A stretch of 64,000 nt of DNA from Nocardioides sp. R-C-SC26. GTDB taxonomy: Bacteria > Actinomycetota > Actinomycetes > Propionibacteriales > Nocardioidaceae. Below, one piece after another: positions 34,166 through 43,474 of this stretch. The notes below the pieces were generated by a model. The model made no database searches. It saw only the letters and a program-made list of their open reading frames with translations, and was not told where the DNA came from. Within the stretch, counting starts at the first letter, position 1; each line of letters starts with the position of its first letter. Position numbers and translations under genes: made by a program. The stretch is from the NCBI RefSeq assembly GCF_021246465.1, contig NZ_JAHRHK010000016.1, forward strand, positions 1 through 64,000, written 5' to 3'.

Positions 34166-34435
34166 ATGATCGGGTTCCTCATCGGCCTCGTCGTCGTCGG
34201 GCTCATCGCCGGCTTCGTCGCTCGCCTTGTCGTCCCCGGGCGCCACGACCTCTCGGTGCCTCTCACCATCGGACTGGGTATCGCCGGTTCGTTCGTCGGC
34301 GGCTTCTTCGCCAGCATCCTCTTCAGCGTGGACGCCACGCTGCAACCGACGGGCATCCTCGGTTCCATCGTCGGGGCCATCGTCGTGCTCGCTGTCGCGA
34401 CCCGCTTCCGGAGCGGACGAGGAGTGCGAGCATGA
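34166..34435 (+). CDS. GlsB/YeaQ/YmgE family membrane protein
   Basis: 89 aa with three hydrophobic helices (FLIGLVVVGLIAGFVARLVVPG, LTIGLGIAGSFVGGFFASILF, ILGSIVGAIVVLAVATRF). The GFVAR and GxxGSFVGG motifs are those of transglycosylase-associated/GlsB proteins, a stress-linked family without known activity. The stop overlaps the LapA-domain gene start (ATGA). Confidence 0.88.
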   Translation: MIGFLIGLVVVGLIAGFVARLVVPGRHDLSVPLTIGLGIAGSFVGGFFASILFSVDATLQPTGILGSIVGAIVVLAVATRFRSGRGVRA

Positions 34436-34854
34436 GCGCCGTCGACCCCGCGCCCCGCGAAGGCATGTCGCCCGGTTCGAACGCGGCTCCGATCGACGAG
34501 ACGCCGGTGGACAGCGGCCTTCCCGCCTCCCCCGACCTTCCGGCCGACGTCGACGAATCGGCCGCTCCTGGCCCGGTACGTCGCTCCGGCCTCGACGCCA
34601 AGGGGCGCGTCAAGCGCACGCGAGCCGCGACGGCGTGGGCCTCCGCAGTGGCGCTGGCGCTGGTGACCGTGCTGTTCGTCGTCTTCGTGGCCCAGAACTC
34701 CGCCTCCATCACCGTCGAGTTCCTCTGGATGGAGGGCCAGATCGCCACCGCGACCGCTCTCCTCATCGCAGCGGTCGCCGGCGCACTTCTCGTCGCGATC
34801 CCCGCGGGAGTCCGCATCGCCCAACTGAGGCACTCGCTCAAGCGCAACGGCTGA
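34432..34854 (+). CDS. LapA-domain membrane protein
   Basis: 140 aa. A disordered acidic/Pro-rich N-terminus of about 60 residues precedes two transmembrane helices (AVALALVTVLFVVFVAQN, ATALLIAAVAGALLVAIPAGV) separated by SASITVEFLWMEGQI, the LapA_dom signature (QN...V.....W). In other bacteria this domain helps outer-membrane or envelope assembly; here the role is unknown. Translationally coupled to the GlsB gene. Confidence 0.85.
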   Translation: MSAVDPAPREGMSPGSNAAPIDETPVDSGLPASPDLPADVDESAAPGPVRRSGLDAKGRVKRTRAATAWASAVALALVTVLFVVFVAQNSASITVEFLWMEGQIATATALLIAAVAGALLVAIPAGVRIAQLRHSLKRNG

Positions 34855-34960
34855 GTCCGCGTCCTCCGTCCGGCGTCAGCCGGCCCACCTGCTCACGGCG
34901 CCGTCGCGTAGAAGCGGCCATCGCGGCGGCGTCGTGTCCACTGTCGTTCCGACGACGACA

Positions 34961-35383
34961 TCAGCCCGTAGGTGAGGTTCGCTCCTCCTGGCCGTCGCCG
35001 CAGTCGGGTACGGCGGTGTCGCCGTGCTCGTTGCGGCCGGTCACGCAGTACTCCTCACCGTTCGACGTCACCTCGACGACGACCCCGCGACGCACCATCG
35101 TCTGCCGGATCTCGACCTCGCCGACGGCAGCCCGACCCCGACCGTGCTCGATGGTGACGGCTCCCGCGACGTCGGGAACCTCACCGCTGGAGCGGACGGC
35201 CTGGAAGAGCGCGAAGGTGACCTCCTCGACCGAGAGGTACATCGGTCGCATCCGGTCGCTCCGCTCATCCATCCGAACGGCGAACGGGTAGGGCACCGCG
35301 ACGAGCAGCAGGCCAACGAGCGCGAACGTGATAACAGGATGCGCAAGGACGACGTCACGCATCTTGCTGCGCACAGAACTCAC
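34961..35383 (-). CDS. Hypothetical membrane-anchored protein
   Basis: About 140 aa. One N-terminal hydrophobic segment (VVLAHPVITFALVGLLLVAVPYPFAV), then an external domain of about 100 residues (MYLSVEEVTFALFQAVRSSGEVPDV, VEVTSNGEEYCVTGRNEHGDTAVPDCG) with a Cys pair near the C-terminus. No domain recognised. GTG at 35383 or ATG at 35362 are both possible; neither has a clear SD. Confidence 0.6.
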   Translation of the reverse strand: MSSVRSKMRDVVLAHPVITFALVGLLLVAVPYPFAVRMDERSDRMRPMYLSVEEVTFALFQAVRSSGEVPDVAGAVTIEHGRGRAAVGEVEIRQTMVRRGVVVEVTSNGEEYCVTGRNEHGDTAVPDCGDGQEERTSPTG

Positions 35384-35452
35384 GGTCAGATCGTAGGACG
35401 CGCCGGCCCTTCGATGGCATACCGCCATCAGACGCCACGGATCCCGTCATGA

Positions 35453-35488
35453 AGAATCCCCGCCGAGAACTAGCTCGACGGGGATTCT
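35453..35488 (-). terminator. Terminator of tRNA-Ser(CGA)
   Basis: AGAATCCCCG (35453-35462) pairs with CGGGGATTCT (35479-35488), with an inner CGAG/CTCG pair. It begins 5 nt past the tRNA 3' end. Confidence 0.8.
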
Positions 35489-35492
35489 CACA

Positions 35493-35582
35493 TGGCGGTG
35501 GCGGTGGGATTTGAACCCACGGTGGGTTTGACCCCACACATCATTTCGAGTGATGCACCTTCGGCCGCTCGGACACGCCACC
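35493..35582 (-). tRNA. tRNA-Ser(CGA)
   Basis: On the minus strand, GGTGGCG (5') pairs with CGCCACC; the discriminator is G and CCA is encoded (35495-35493). The anticodon loop CTCGAAA gives CGA, reading UCG. Long variable arm of a class II serine tRNA (GTGTGGGGTCAAACCCACC region) and a GGTTCAAATCC T arm. Confidence 0.95.
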
Positions 35583-35611
35583 GCGGGGAAGATTACTAGA
35601 GCGGCGCGGAG

Positions 35612-35850
35612 CGGGGTAATCGAGTGGCGGGTGGTTTCGAGTCGGGCCTCGTTCCTCGGCCCTCCTCGACCACCGGAGGACGACTCACCCGCCGCAACCG
35701 TCGACCGCCGGAGGACGACTCGCCCGCCGCACCCCTCGACCGCCGGGCACTGACTCGCCGGCCTCGCCCTCGACCACCGGGGGACGACCCACCGCTCGGG
35801 CTCTGGACCACCGACCCGCAACGCAGGTGCAACGTTGGTTTCGAGACCCT
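35612..35850. repeat. Cluster of dispersed repeats (303-bp gene-free stretch)
   Basis: The gap 35583-35885 is mostly repeat. It has GGTTTCGAGTCGGGCCTCGT, CTCCTCGACCACCGG, and then two nearly identical 33-35-bp segments (CCGGAGGACGACTC plus CGCCGC) ending CTCGACCGCCGG. A last block has CCTCGACCACCGGGGGACGA and GTTTCGAGACC. No gene was found. The right end carries the GCAACG pair. Confidence 0.65.
35818..35834 (+). promoter_or_regulatory. GCAACG pair before the GAF regulator
   Basis: GCAACG occurs at 35818-35823 and 35829-35834, exactly 11 bp apart and so on the same DNA face. The same spaced pair lies before the aldehyde dehydrogenase gene, suggesting a shared regulator. Confidence 0.5.
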
Positions 35851-35885
35851 CGTCACATCTCTCACTGGCGAGGAGACCATCGGCG

Positions 35886-37106
35886 ATGTCTACTGGAGTC
35901 ATGGGCGGCACCGAGCGCGGCATGCGCGCTGAGGTGGCGGAGTCGTGGCAGCGCTCCGCCGCTGCCGGGGTGAGCGCCGACCAGACCGAGGCGCCCATCA
36001 CCGTCGCCGAGCGGGAGCTGACGAGCCTGCGCGCCGCGCACCCGCTCGCGCGCGTCTTTCCGCTGCTGGACGACGTCCTGGGCCAGGCCGTGCGCGATTG
36101 CGACGCCGTGATGGCGATCGGCGACGCCGAGGGCAACCTGCTGTGGGTGTGCGGTGCGCCGTCCACCCTGCGCACGGCCGAGAAGATCGGGTTCGTCGAG
36201 GGCAGCAACTGGGACGAGCGCCTGGCGGGCACCAACGCGCCGGGCCTGGCGCTCGCCACCAACCGCCCGGCGACGATCACGCGGGCCGAGCACTTCCGCA
36301 ACAGCGTGCAGCCGTGGAGCTGCGTGGCGACCCCGATCCACGACCCGGGCACCGCCCAGCTGCTCGGCGTCCTCGACGTCACCGGAGGCGACCAGATCGT
36401 CGTCCCGCAGACCATGGCGATGGTGCGCGCCGCAGCCCGACTGGCCGAGGCCGAGCTCGCGCGCGAACACGCCCTGACGCCGCCGGCGGCCACATCGGGC
36501 GGCTCCGGTCTGAGCATCGTGCTCGAATCGCTCGGGCGCACCGAGTCCCTCACCACCGTGGACGACGGACGCGGTCGCGTCACGACCGTCCGACTCAGCC
36601 CGCGACACAGTGAGATCCTGCTGCTGCTCGCCTCCGCTCCGCGCGGCCTCTCCGGCGACGAGCTCGCCGTGCTCCTCTACGAGGACGACGGGGGCGCCTC
36701 CACCCTGCGCGCCGAGCTGAACCGGCTGCGCGGACTGCTGGGCGACGAGCTGCTCGCCTCCCGGCCCTACCGGCTCGACGCCCGCGTGAGCGCGGACTGG
36801 CTCGCCGCCGAGGCCCAACTCGCCGCGGGCGACGTCCGCGCGGCGATGCGCACCTACCAGGGTCCGATCCTGCCGCGCTCCACGGCGCCCGGCGTCGTGC
36901 GCATCCGCGAGGCGCTGGAGAACGCGATGCGCCACGCACTGCTGCGCTCCCGGCACGCCGACCTGATGTCGGCCTGGACCCGCTCGGCATGGGGCCGCGA
37001 CGACTACGACATGTGGTCGGCCCAGCGCGACGTCGTGGCTGCGACGTCGCCGATGCTCAGCCTCATCGACGGACAGCTGGCCCGCCTCGATCGCGAACTC
37101 CTGTAG
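35886..37106 (+). CDS. GAF-domain transcriptional regulator of the aldehyde dehydrogenase operon
   Basis: 406 aa. The N-terminal region (residues about 15-50, VAESWQRSAAAGVSAD) resembles the AcoR-type lead. A GAF domain (about 65-195; CDAVMAIGDAEGNLLWVCG, GSNWDERLAGTNAPGLAL) follows, then a C-terminal DNA-binding region (TVRLSPRHSEILLLLASAPRGLSGDELAVLLYEDD, STLRAELNRLRGLLGDELLASRPYRL) of winged-helix type. It has no AAA+ sigma-54 module. The gene is directly upstream of an aldehyde dehydrogenase with DUF779, its usual partners in actinobacteria, so it likely activates them on sensing an aldehyde or alcohol. ATG at 35886 is preceded by GAGGAGA. Confidence 0.85.
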   Translation: MSTGVMGGTERGMRAEVAESWQRSAAAGVSADQTEAPITVAERELTSLRAAHPLARVFPLLDDVLGQAVRDCDAVMAIGDAEGNLLWVCGAPSTLRTAEKIGFVEGSNWDERLAGTNAPGLALATNRPATITRAEHFRNSVQPWSCVATPIHDPGTAQLLGVLDVTGGDQIVVPQTMAMVRAAARLAEAELAREHALTPPAATSGGSGLSIVLESLGRTESLTTVDDGRGRVTTVRLSPRHSEILLLLASAPRGLSGDELAVLLYEDDGGASTLRAELNRLRGLLGDELLASRPYRLDARVSADWLAAEAQLAAGDVRAAMRTYQGPILPRSTAPGVVRIREALENAMRHALLRSRHADLMSAWTRSAWGRDDYDMWSAQRDVVAATSPMLSLIDGQLARLDRELL

Positions 37107-37152
37107 CAGTCTCCGCCCACGGTGCGGGCGTCGCGACAGGCGTCCGCCGCAG

Positions 37153-37200
37153 GCAACGTCGACGCAACGTCCGCGTTCCTAGGGTGTGACTCAGGTCACA
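37153..37200 (+). promoter_or_regulatory. Aldehyde dehydrogenase operator: GCAACG pair and CRP-like palindrome
   Basis: GCAACGTC occurs at 37153-37160 and 37164-37171, 11 bp apart. TAGGGT at 37180-37185 is a possible -10. TGTGACTCAGGTCACA (37185-37200) is a perfect TGTGA-N6-TCACA site, the consensus of CRP/GlxR-type proteins, placed over the likely transcription start. Confidence 0.6.
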
Positions 37201-37222
37201 TTCACCCAACCCGAGGAGCGTC

Positions 37223-38746
<1,524 letters not shown>

Positions 38747-38754
38747 TCGGGACT

Positions 38755-38840
38755 GAGGAACGAAGTCCCGATCGCCGGTGGTCGAGCGAGCGTCGCGACC
38801 GAGGCACGAGGTCGGGAAAGCGCGTCGAGACCCGGTGAGA
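38755..38840. repeat. Dispersed repeat copy inside the aldehyde operon
   Basis: Contains GGTGGTCGAGCGAGCGTCGC, GAGGCACGAGGTCGGG and GTCGAGACCCGGTGAGACGG, matching the repeat at 46.4 kb. It separates the dehydrogenase from the DUF779 gene by 162 bp. Confidence 0.6.
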
Positions 38841-38908
38841 CGGGAGCGCACCGACCCGGACTCCAGGTCACACGTCGCCCCGACTACCACCGCCACGAAA
38901 GGAGACCG

Positions 38909-39277
38909 ATGAGCATGGTCGACGTGACCGACGCAGCCTCCGGACTGCTGCGCGACCTCACCGAACGCAACGGCCCGGTGATGTTCCATCAGTCGGGTGG
39001 GTGCTGCGACGGGTCGGCACCGATGTGCTACCCCGACGGCGACTTCCTCCTCGGGGACGCCGACGTCCATCTCGGCGATCTCGACATCGGGCTGGCGCGC
39101 CCGGTGCCGGTGTGGATGTCGAAGTCGCAGTACGAGTACTGGTCGCACACCCACCTCACCATCGACGTCGTGAAGGGACGCGGCGCCGGCTTCTCGCTGG
39201 AGGCGCCCTACGGCGTGCGATTCCTCATCCGGTCGCGCCTGCTGACCGATGAGGAGGTCGTGGCGCGCGATCGCTGA
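38909..39277 (+). CDS. DUF779 family protein
   Basis: 122 aa. A Cys-rich motif HQSGGCCDGSAPMCYPDGDF (about residues 27-46) is followed by a compact beta-rich domain (DVHLGDLDIGLARPVPVWMSKSQYEYW, RGAGFSLEAPYGVRFLIRSRLLT). DUF779 genes regularly follow alcohol or aldehyde dehydrogenases; the role is unknown, possibly metal or redox related. AAAGGAG lies before the ATG. A strong terminator follows. Confidence 0.88.
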   Translation: MSMVDVTDAASGLLRDLTERNGPVMFHQSGGCCDGSAPMCYPDGDFLLGDADVHLGDLDIGLARPVPVWMSKSQYEYWSHTHLTIDVVKGRGAGFSLEAPYGVRFLIRSRLLTDEEVVARDR

Positions 39278-39290
39278 GCGCCTCCTCATC

Positions 39291-39328
39291 GCCCGGCCTC
39301 CGACGGTCCCATGACTGTCGGAGGCCGG
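39291..39328 (+). terminator. Terminator of the aldehyde operon
   Basis: CCCGGCCTCCGAC (39291-39303) pairs perfectly with GTCGGAGGCCGGG (39316-39328), followed by TCTAGTTT. Confidence 0.85.
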
Positions 39329-39344
39329 GTCTAGTTTCGGGCGC

Positions 39345-39716
39345 ATGACCCTGACCCTCGGCATGATCACGACCAACGCCCTCGACGCCAGCGCCCTGGC
39401 GGCCTGGTGGGCACGGCAGTTCGACGCCTCGCCCGTCTTCGACGCGGAAGGGGAGTTCGTCATCATCGCCGGCGGCACCCTCCCGGTGAACCTCGGCTTC
39501 CAGAAGGTCGCCGAGCCGACCCCCGGTCACAACCGACTGCACCTGGATCTCGGTGCCCCCGACATGGATGCCGCCGTCGAGCAGCTGGTGGCCGCCGGGG
39601 CTCAGGTCGTCGGCACGCGCGGCGAGTCGGGCCTGGTGTGGGTGACCCTCACCGACCCGGAAGGCAACGAGTTCTGCGTCACGAGCAGCCACGCGGCGGA
39701 GAGCGAACTCACCTGA
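39345..39716 (+). CDS. VOC/glyoxalase-like protein
   Basis: 123 aa, the single-unit size of the vicinal-oxygen-chelate fold. Two beta-alpha-beta-beta-beta modules are visible (MTLTLGMITTNALDASALAAWWARQF and HNRLHLDLGAPDMDAAVEQLVAAGA, then LTDPEGNEFCVTS). HLDL and EFC are typical metal-side positions. The fold covers glyoxalases, dioxygenases and resistance proteins; no specific reaction can be assigned. The -10-like TAGTTT sits 14 bp before the ATG. Confidence 0.85.
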   Translation: MTLTLGMITTNALDASALAAWWARQFDASPVFDAEGEFVIIAGGTLPVNLGFQKVAEPTPGHNRLHLDLGAPDMDAAVEQLVAAGAQVVGTRGESGLVWVTLTDPEGNEFCVTSSHAAESELT

Positions 39717-39720
39717 CCGG

Positions 39721-40179
39721 CTACTCCACGACGACGGATGCCGTCGCTCCGGAGATGTCCTCGCCGACGACGAAGGTGCCGGGCAGGTCGAACTCGAAGA
39801 ACGCGTCGAGGCCGCTGGTCACCGTGTAGCCGTCGAGGTCGCCGACCACGACGCCGTAGATGCCGCCGTCTCCGGCGGTGAACTTCACGACGTCACCGAC
39901 GGCGATGGTGGTCTCGGCCGGGTCGAATCCGGCGGGCGAGACGGCGACGGTCGCGTCAGCGCCCTGCACCTCGACGTAGGCGACCCCTCCCGCCGGACCG
40001 AGCTCGCCGTCGGAGTCGTCGTCGGCCGGCCCGTTCGACTCCTCGCCCGTCGCCGTCTCGTCGACCTGCCCGGTCGAGGAGACGGCGTCGCCGCCGGAGT
40101 CATCGCTGCAGGCGGCGAACGGAACCAGCAGGGCGAAAGCCGTCGCGCCCGCGGCGAACCAGGAGCGCCGTCGCGTCAT
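39721..40179 (-). CDS. Lipoprotein with C-terminal beta domain
   Basis: 152 aa. The signal peptide ends in a lipobox (LLVPFAAC, Cys about residue 24). A Ser/Asp/Glu-rich linker follows to about residue 65, then a beta domain (VAYVEVQGADATVAVSPAGFDPAETTIAVGDVVKFTAGD, GTFVVGED). The domain reads like a cupredoxin-type fold (AxxFxPxxxxVxxGDxVxF) but lacks the copper ligands. Convergent with the VOC gene, adjacent to tadA by 9 bp. Function unknown. Confidence 0.75.
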   Translation of the reverse strand: MTRRRSWFAAGATAFALLVPFAACSDDSGGDAVSSTGQVDETATGEESNGPADDDSDGELGPAGGVAYVEVQGADATVAVSPAGFDPAETTIAVGDVVKFTAGDGGIYGVVVGDLDGYTVTSGLDAFFEFDLPGTFVVGEDISGATASVVVE

Positions 40180-40188
40180 GGCGAGAGG

Positions 40189-40677
40189 CTAGAGGATGCC
40201 GGGCGCGCCGCCCGCGCGCTGGCGGCCGAAGAACTCCCGCAGCAGAGCGGCGGACTCGTCCGCGCCGATACCGGTGATCACCTCGGGCCGGTGGTTGAGC
40301 CGGCGATCGCGCACGACGTCCCAGAGCGACCCGGCCGCGCCCGCCTTCTCGTCGAAGGCCCCGAACACGACCCGCGCCACCCGGGCGAGCACGGCGGCAC
40401 CGGCGCACATCGTGCACGGCTCGAGGGTGACGACGAGCGTGCAGCCCTCGAGCCGCCACTCGCCGCGGGCGCGGGCCGCCGCACGCAGCGCGACGACCTC
40501 GGCGTGCCCGGTCGGATCGTGCTCGGCCTCGCGCAGATTGCGGCCGACACCGAGCACCTGGCCTGCCTCGTCGAGCACCACGGCGCCGATCGGGACGTCG
40601 TCGGTCCGCAGCGCCGCGCGCGCCTCGCCGAGGGCGAGCGTCATCGCCGCGGTCCAGTCGTCCACGACGTCGATCAT
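40189..40677 (-). CDS. tadA: tRNA adenosine(34) deaminase
   Basis: 162 aa, cytidine-deaminase fold. The zinc-binding motif HAEVVAL (His-Ala-Glu) is at about residues 58-64, and EPCTMCAGA at about 91-99. TadA converts A34 to inosine in tRNA-Arg(ACG). The C-terminal LNHRPEVITGIGADESAALLREFF is typical. It is paired with the TIGR03941-type gene 28 bp upstream, as in other actinobacteria. Confidence 0.93.
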   Translation of the reverse strand: MIDVVDDWTAAMTLALGEARAALRTDDVPIGAVVLDEAGQVLGVGRNLREAEHDPTGHAEVVALRAAARARGEWRLEGCTLVVTLEPCTMCAGAAVLARVARVVFGAFDEKAGAAGSLWDVVRDRRLNHRPEVITGIGADESAALLREFFGRQRAGGAPGIL

Positions 40678-40705
40678 CCACCTCGAGGGTGCTGGAGGCG
40701 ATCTC

Positions 40706-41206
40706 TCAGGCCGTGGTCAGGCCGACGGCGTCCTCGAACAGGTCGCCGAAACCGAGCCGGACGGCGACCTCGAGCAGCGCCTCGTCGGGGTAGATCTCCT
40801 CGTCCTCGAGCATCTCGTCGAGCAGGTCGGCCAACTCCGGCGCGCTCATGCCCAGGTCGGCCAGCAGCTCCAAGTCGCCCGCGGGAGCCGGCTCGTCGTC
40901 GTCCTCGTCGAGCACCGGCAGGCCGAGGTGCTCCAGCACCGTGTCGGCCAGTTCCCACTCCTCCGCCGCGGTGACGTCGGAGAGCACCATCCGCACCTCG
41001 GCGGAGTCGACGCGAACGAGCACGAAGAAGTCCTCGTCGACGCCGACCATGCCGACGGCGACGCCGTCGGCGCTGAAGCGACGAAGCGCGTGCACGAGGG
41101 TCTCGACGTCGTCGAGGACGTCGTGCGCCAGCTCGGCGAGGCGCCACTCGGTGCCCTCGCGGTAGGCGGCGAGGGCGAAGTCGACGGCATCGAGCTGCTC
41201 GACCAT
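40706..41206 (-). CDS. tRNA adenosine deaminase-associated protein
   Basis: 166 aa, very acidic. The TIGR03941-like protein usually sits beside tadA in actinobacteria. It is an alpha/beta protein (DAVDFALAAYREGTEWRLAELA, VDEDFFVLVRVDSAEVRMVLSDV) with an acidic C-terminal helix pair (DLLDEMLEDEEIYPDEALLEVAVRLGFGDLF). Its activity is unknown; pairing with tadA is the only hint. Confidence 0.85.
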   Translation of the reverse strand: MVEQLDAVDFALAAYREGTEWRLAELAHDVLDDVETLVHALRRFSADGVAVGMVGVDEDFFVLVRVDSAEVRMVLSDVTAAEEWELADTVLEHLGLPVLDEDDDEPAPAGDLELLADLGMSAPELADLLDEMLEDEEIYPDEALLEVAVRLGFGDLFEDAVGLTTA

Positions 41207-41339
41207 GGGCTCAGCGTGACACGATCACGGAGGCGGGCCAACCCCCATGACGGCGGCGCGGCGCCTGCGTGGGTCGCGCGCCCGCCCCGAGCACCGCGGG
41301 CCGCGTGGCAGCGAAGCGCCGACGTCTATGGTTCTCACC

Positions 41340-41981
41340 ATGCGCACGCTGGTCGTCGACCACCCGCTGGTGGCTCACAAGCTCACCGTCCTCCGCGACG
41401 TCCGCACGGACTCGCCGACCTTCCGCAACCTCACCGACGAACTGGTCACGCTGCTCGCCTACGAGGCGACGCGGAAGGTACGGGTCGAGCCCGACCCGAT
41501 CGAGACGCCGGTGGCACCGATGACCGGCACCAAGTTGGCGACTCCCAAGCCGCTGGTGGTGCCCATCCTGCGGGCGGGCCTCGGCATGCTCGACGGCATG
41601 ATGCGGCTGCTCCCGACAGCCGAGGTCGGCTTCCTCGGCATGGTGCGCAACGAGGAGACGCTCACCGCCTCGACCTATGCCGAACGGCTGCCCGAGGACC
41701 TCTCGGGTCGCCAGTGCTACGTGCTCGACCCCATGCTGGCCACCGGCGGAACGCTGGCCGCCGCCATCCAGTTCCTCGTCGACCGCGGTGCCGACGACAT
41801 CACGTGCGTGTGCCTGCTCGCCGCGCCCGAGGGGTGCGCCAACCTCGAGCGCGAGCTCGACGGACTCGATGTGCCGGTCACGGTCGTGGTCGCCGCCATG
41901 GATGAGCGACTCAACGAGAAGGGCTACATCGTGCCCGGTCTCGGCGACGCCGGCGACCGGCTCTACGGCATCGCGGGCTGA
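41340..41981 (+). CDS. upp: Uracil phosphoribosyltransferase
   Basis: 213 aa. It salvages uracil with PRPP to make UMP. The PRPP site is [16 protein letters not shown] (about residues 120-135), and the N-terminal half has [16 protein letters not shown] and [13 protein letters not shown]. The C-terminal [21 protein letters not shown] is the uracil-binding tail. The start is the ATG at 41340; TATGGT (41327-41332) is a suitable -10 for a leaderless transcript. Next gene follows in 9 bp. Confidence 0.95.
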   Translation: MRTLVVDHPLVAHKLTVLRDVRTDSPTFRNLTDELVTLLAYEATRKVRVEPDPIETPVAPMTGTKLATPKPLVVPILRAGLGMLDGMMRLLPTAEVGFLGMVRNEETLTASTYAERLPEDLSGRQCYVLDPMLATGGTLAAAIQFLVDRGADDITCVCLLAAPEGCANLERELDGLDVPVTVVVAAMDERLNEKGYIVPGLGDAGDRLYGIAG

Positions 41982-41990
41982 CCCGAGCCC

Positions 41991-43304
41991 GTGCTCCTCG
42001 ACCGCGCCTGGAGCCGACCCGGGCCGACACCGGAGCAGCGACGCAACGACGTCGTCCTGGCCGTCGCCGCTGCGGTCGTCAGCGTGCTGTCGGTCGAGCT
42101 GTGGCACAGCAGCTACGGCACCTCGCTCGGCGCCGGCGGCGTCGAGGGCTACGCGATGTTCGCGCTGGCAGGTCTCCTGCTGTCGGGACGTCGCCGTTTC
42201 CCGTTGACGATCCTGGCCGCCGAGTCCGCGCTGTTCATCTACGTCGGCGAGCGACTCGGCGAGGTCGGTGCGACGTTCACCATCCAGATGATCATGTTCG
42301 CCTCGCTGTATGCCGCCTGGGCGTGGTCCTCCCGGCCGCGCGCCCTCCTCGTCGTCACCGCCGTCGTGCTCGCGGCCATGTTCGGCTGGCTCTTCTGGGC
42401 GCTGCTCCAGCCCGACGTGCTGGTCGGCGGGTCCTTCGGGCTCCTCCCGGCCGACGTCGCACAGTTCCTCTACTCGACCGCGATCAACATCGCCTACTTC
42501 GGCGGGGCGATCGCCTGGGGCCACGGGGCCTACCTCAGTGCACGACGTCTGGCGCTGATCGCCGAGCAGCAGGAGGCCGAGCGCCGCTCTGTCGAGGTCG
42601 AGCAGGAGCGAGCCCTGCACGACGAGCGGGTGCGGATCGCGCGCGACCTGCACGACGTCGTCGCCCACCACGTGAGCGGCATCGGCGTGCAGGCCGCCGG
42701 AGCAGCGCGGGTGATCGACCGTGATCCGGACGCCTCCCGCGCGGCGCTCGAGACGATCGGCCGCGCCGCGCGCGACGCCGTCACCCAGATGCATCAGCTG
42801 GTCGGCCTGCTCCGTGAGGGCACGGCCGACGGCGACCGCGCACCGCAGCCGGGCCTGGGCGACCTGGTCACGCTGACCAGCGCCGACATCCCCGCGGTGG
42901 AGTACCGCGTCGTCGGCGATCCCTTCCCCGTGCCGGCGACGGTCGGGCTCTCGATCTTCCGCATCGCCCAGGAGGCGGTGAGCAACGTACGTCGACATGG
43001 CGCGGGGGCCAAGCACGCCTCCGTCACGCTGCGCTACCTGCCCGGCACGCCACCCGAGCCTCCGCCGGGCGATGCCGGTGCGACGACGTCGTGGGTCGAG
43101 GTCGAGATCGTGGACGACGGCAGGCCGCGAGGCGCCTCCACCGGTGCGGCGTCTGGTGCCTCGCCGTCCGGGGGCTTCGGCCTGCGGGGTATTAGCGAGC
43201 GTGCGACGATGCACGGCGGCGTCGCCGAGATCGGACCTCGCCCGGCCGGTGGCTTCCGCGTGCGTGTGCGCGTGCCGGTCGTCTCGACGGAGGTCACCGG
43301 TTGA
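41991..43304 (+). CDS. Sensor histidine kinase
   Basis: 437 aa, NarL-type kinase. The N-terminal part has about five transmembrane helices (VVLAVAAAVVSVLSVEL through STAINIAYFGGAIAWG). A coiled segment (AEQQEAERRSVEVEQERALHDE) leads to the HisKA_3 site (RDLHDVVAHHVSG, phospho-His). The HATPase_c domain has IAQEAVSNVRRHG, EIVDDG and GFGLRGISERA. The response regulator follows after a repeat-rich 170-bp gap. GTG start, close behind upp. Confidence 0.9.
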   Translation: MLLDRAWSRPGPTPEQRRNDVVLAVAAAVVSVLSVELWHSSYGTSLGAGGVEGYAMFALAGLLLSGRRRFPLTILAAESALFIYVGERLGEVGATFTIQMIMFASLYAAWAWSSRPRALLVVTAVVLAAMFGWLFWALLQPDVLVGGSFGLLPADVAQFLYSTAINIAYFGGAIAWGHGAYLSARRLALIAEQQEAERRSVEVEQERALHDERVRIARDLHDVVAHHVSGIGVQAAGAARVIDRDPDASRAALETIGRAARDAVTQMHQLVGLLREGTADGDRAPQPGLGDLVTLTSADIPAVEYRVVGDPFPVPATVGLSIFRIAQEAVSNVRRHGAGAKHASVTLRYLPGTPPEPPPGDAGATTSWVEVEIVDDGRPRGASTGAASGASPSGGFGLRGISERATMHGGVAEIGPRPAGGFRVRVRVPVVSTEVTG

Positions 43305-43305
43305 G

Positions 43306-43440
43306 GAGCGAGCGCAGCGAGCCTCACGGAGCCACCCCGCGCGATGAGCAGGTCGCGTGACGGTCGCAGAGCGACCTCCTCGACCACCAGCGTCGCGTGA
43401 CGGTCGTAGAGCGACGTCCCCGACCACTGGCTCAGGGAGG
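43306..43440. repeat. Dispersed repeats between kinase and regulator
   Basis: Two tandem copies of a 43-bp unit: GTCGCGTGACGGTCGCAGAG then CGACCTCCTCGACCACC (43348-43390), followed by GTCGCGTGACGGTCGTAGAG then CGACGTCCCCGACCACTGG. The same unit recurs at 46.35 kb and, diverged, at 30.66 kb. Confidence 0.75.
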
Positions 43441-43474
43441 TTCCAGGGAAACCGTCACCGGGCAGGATGACGAC

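Noticed and set aside
35690..35800. CRISPR-like short repeats
   Set aside because: Only a few diverged copies with repeat-derived spacers; they match the dispersed intergenic family.
41211..43427. 738-codon minus-strand open frame
   Set aside because: Antisense shadow of upp and the histidine kinase, both of which have complete family motifs.
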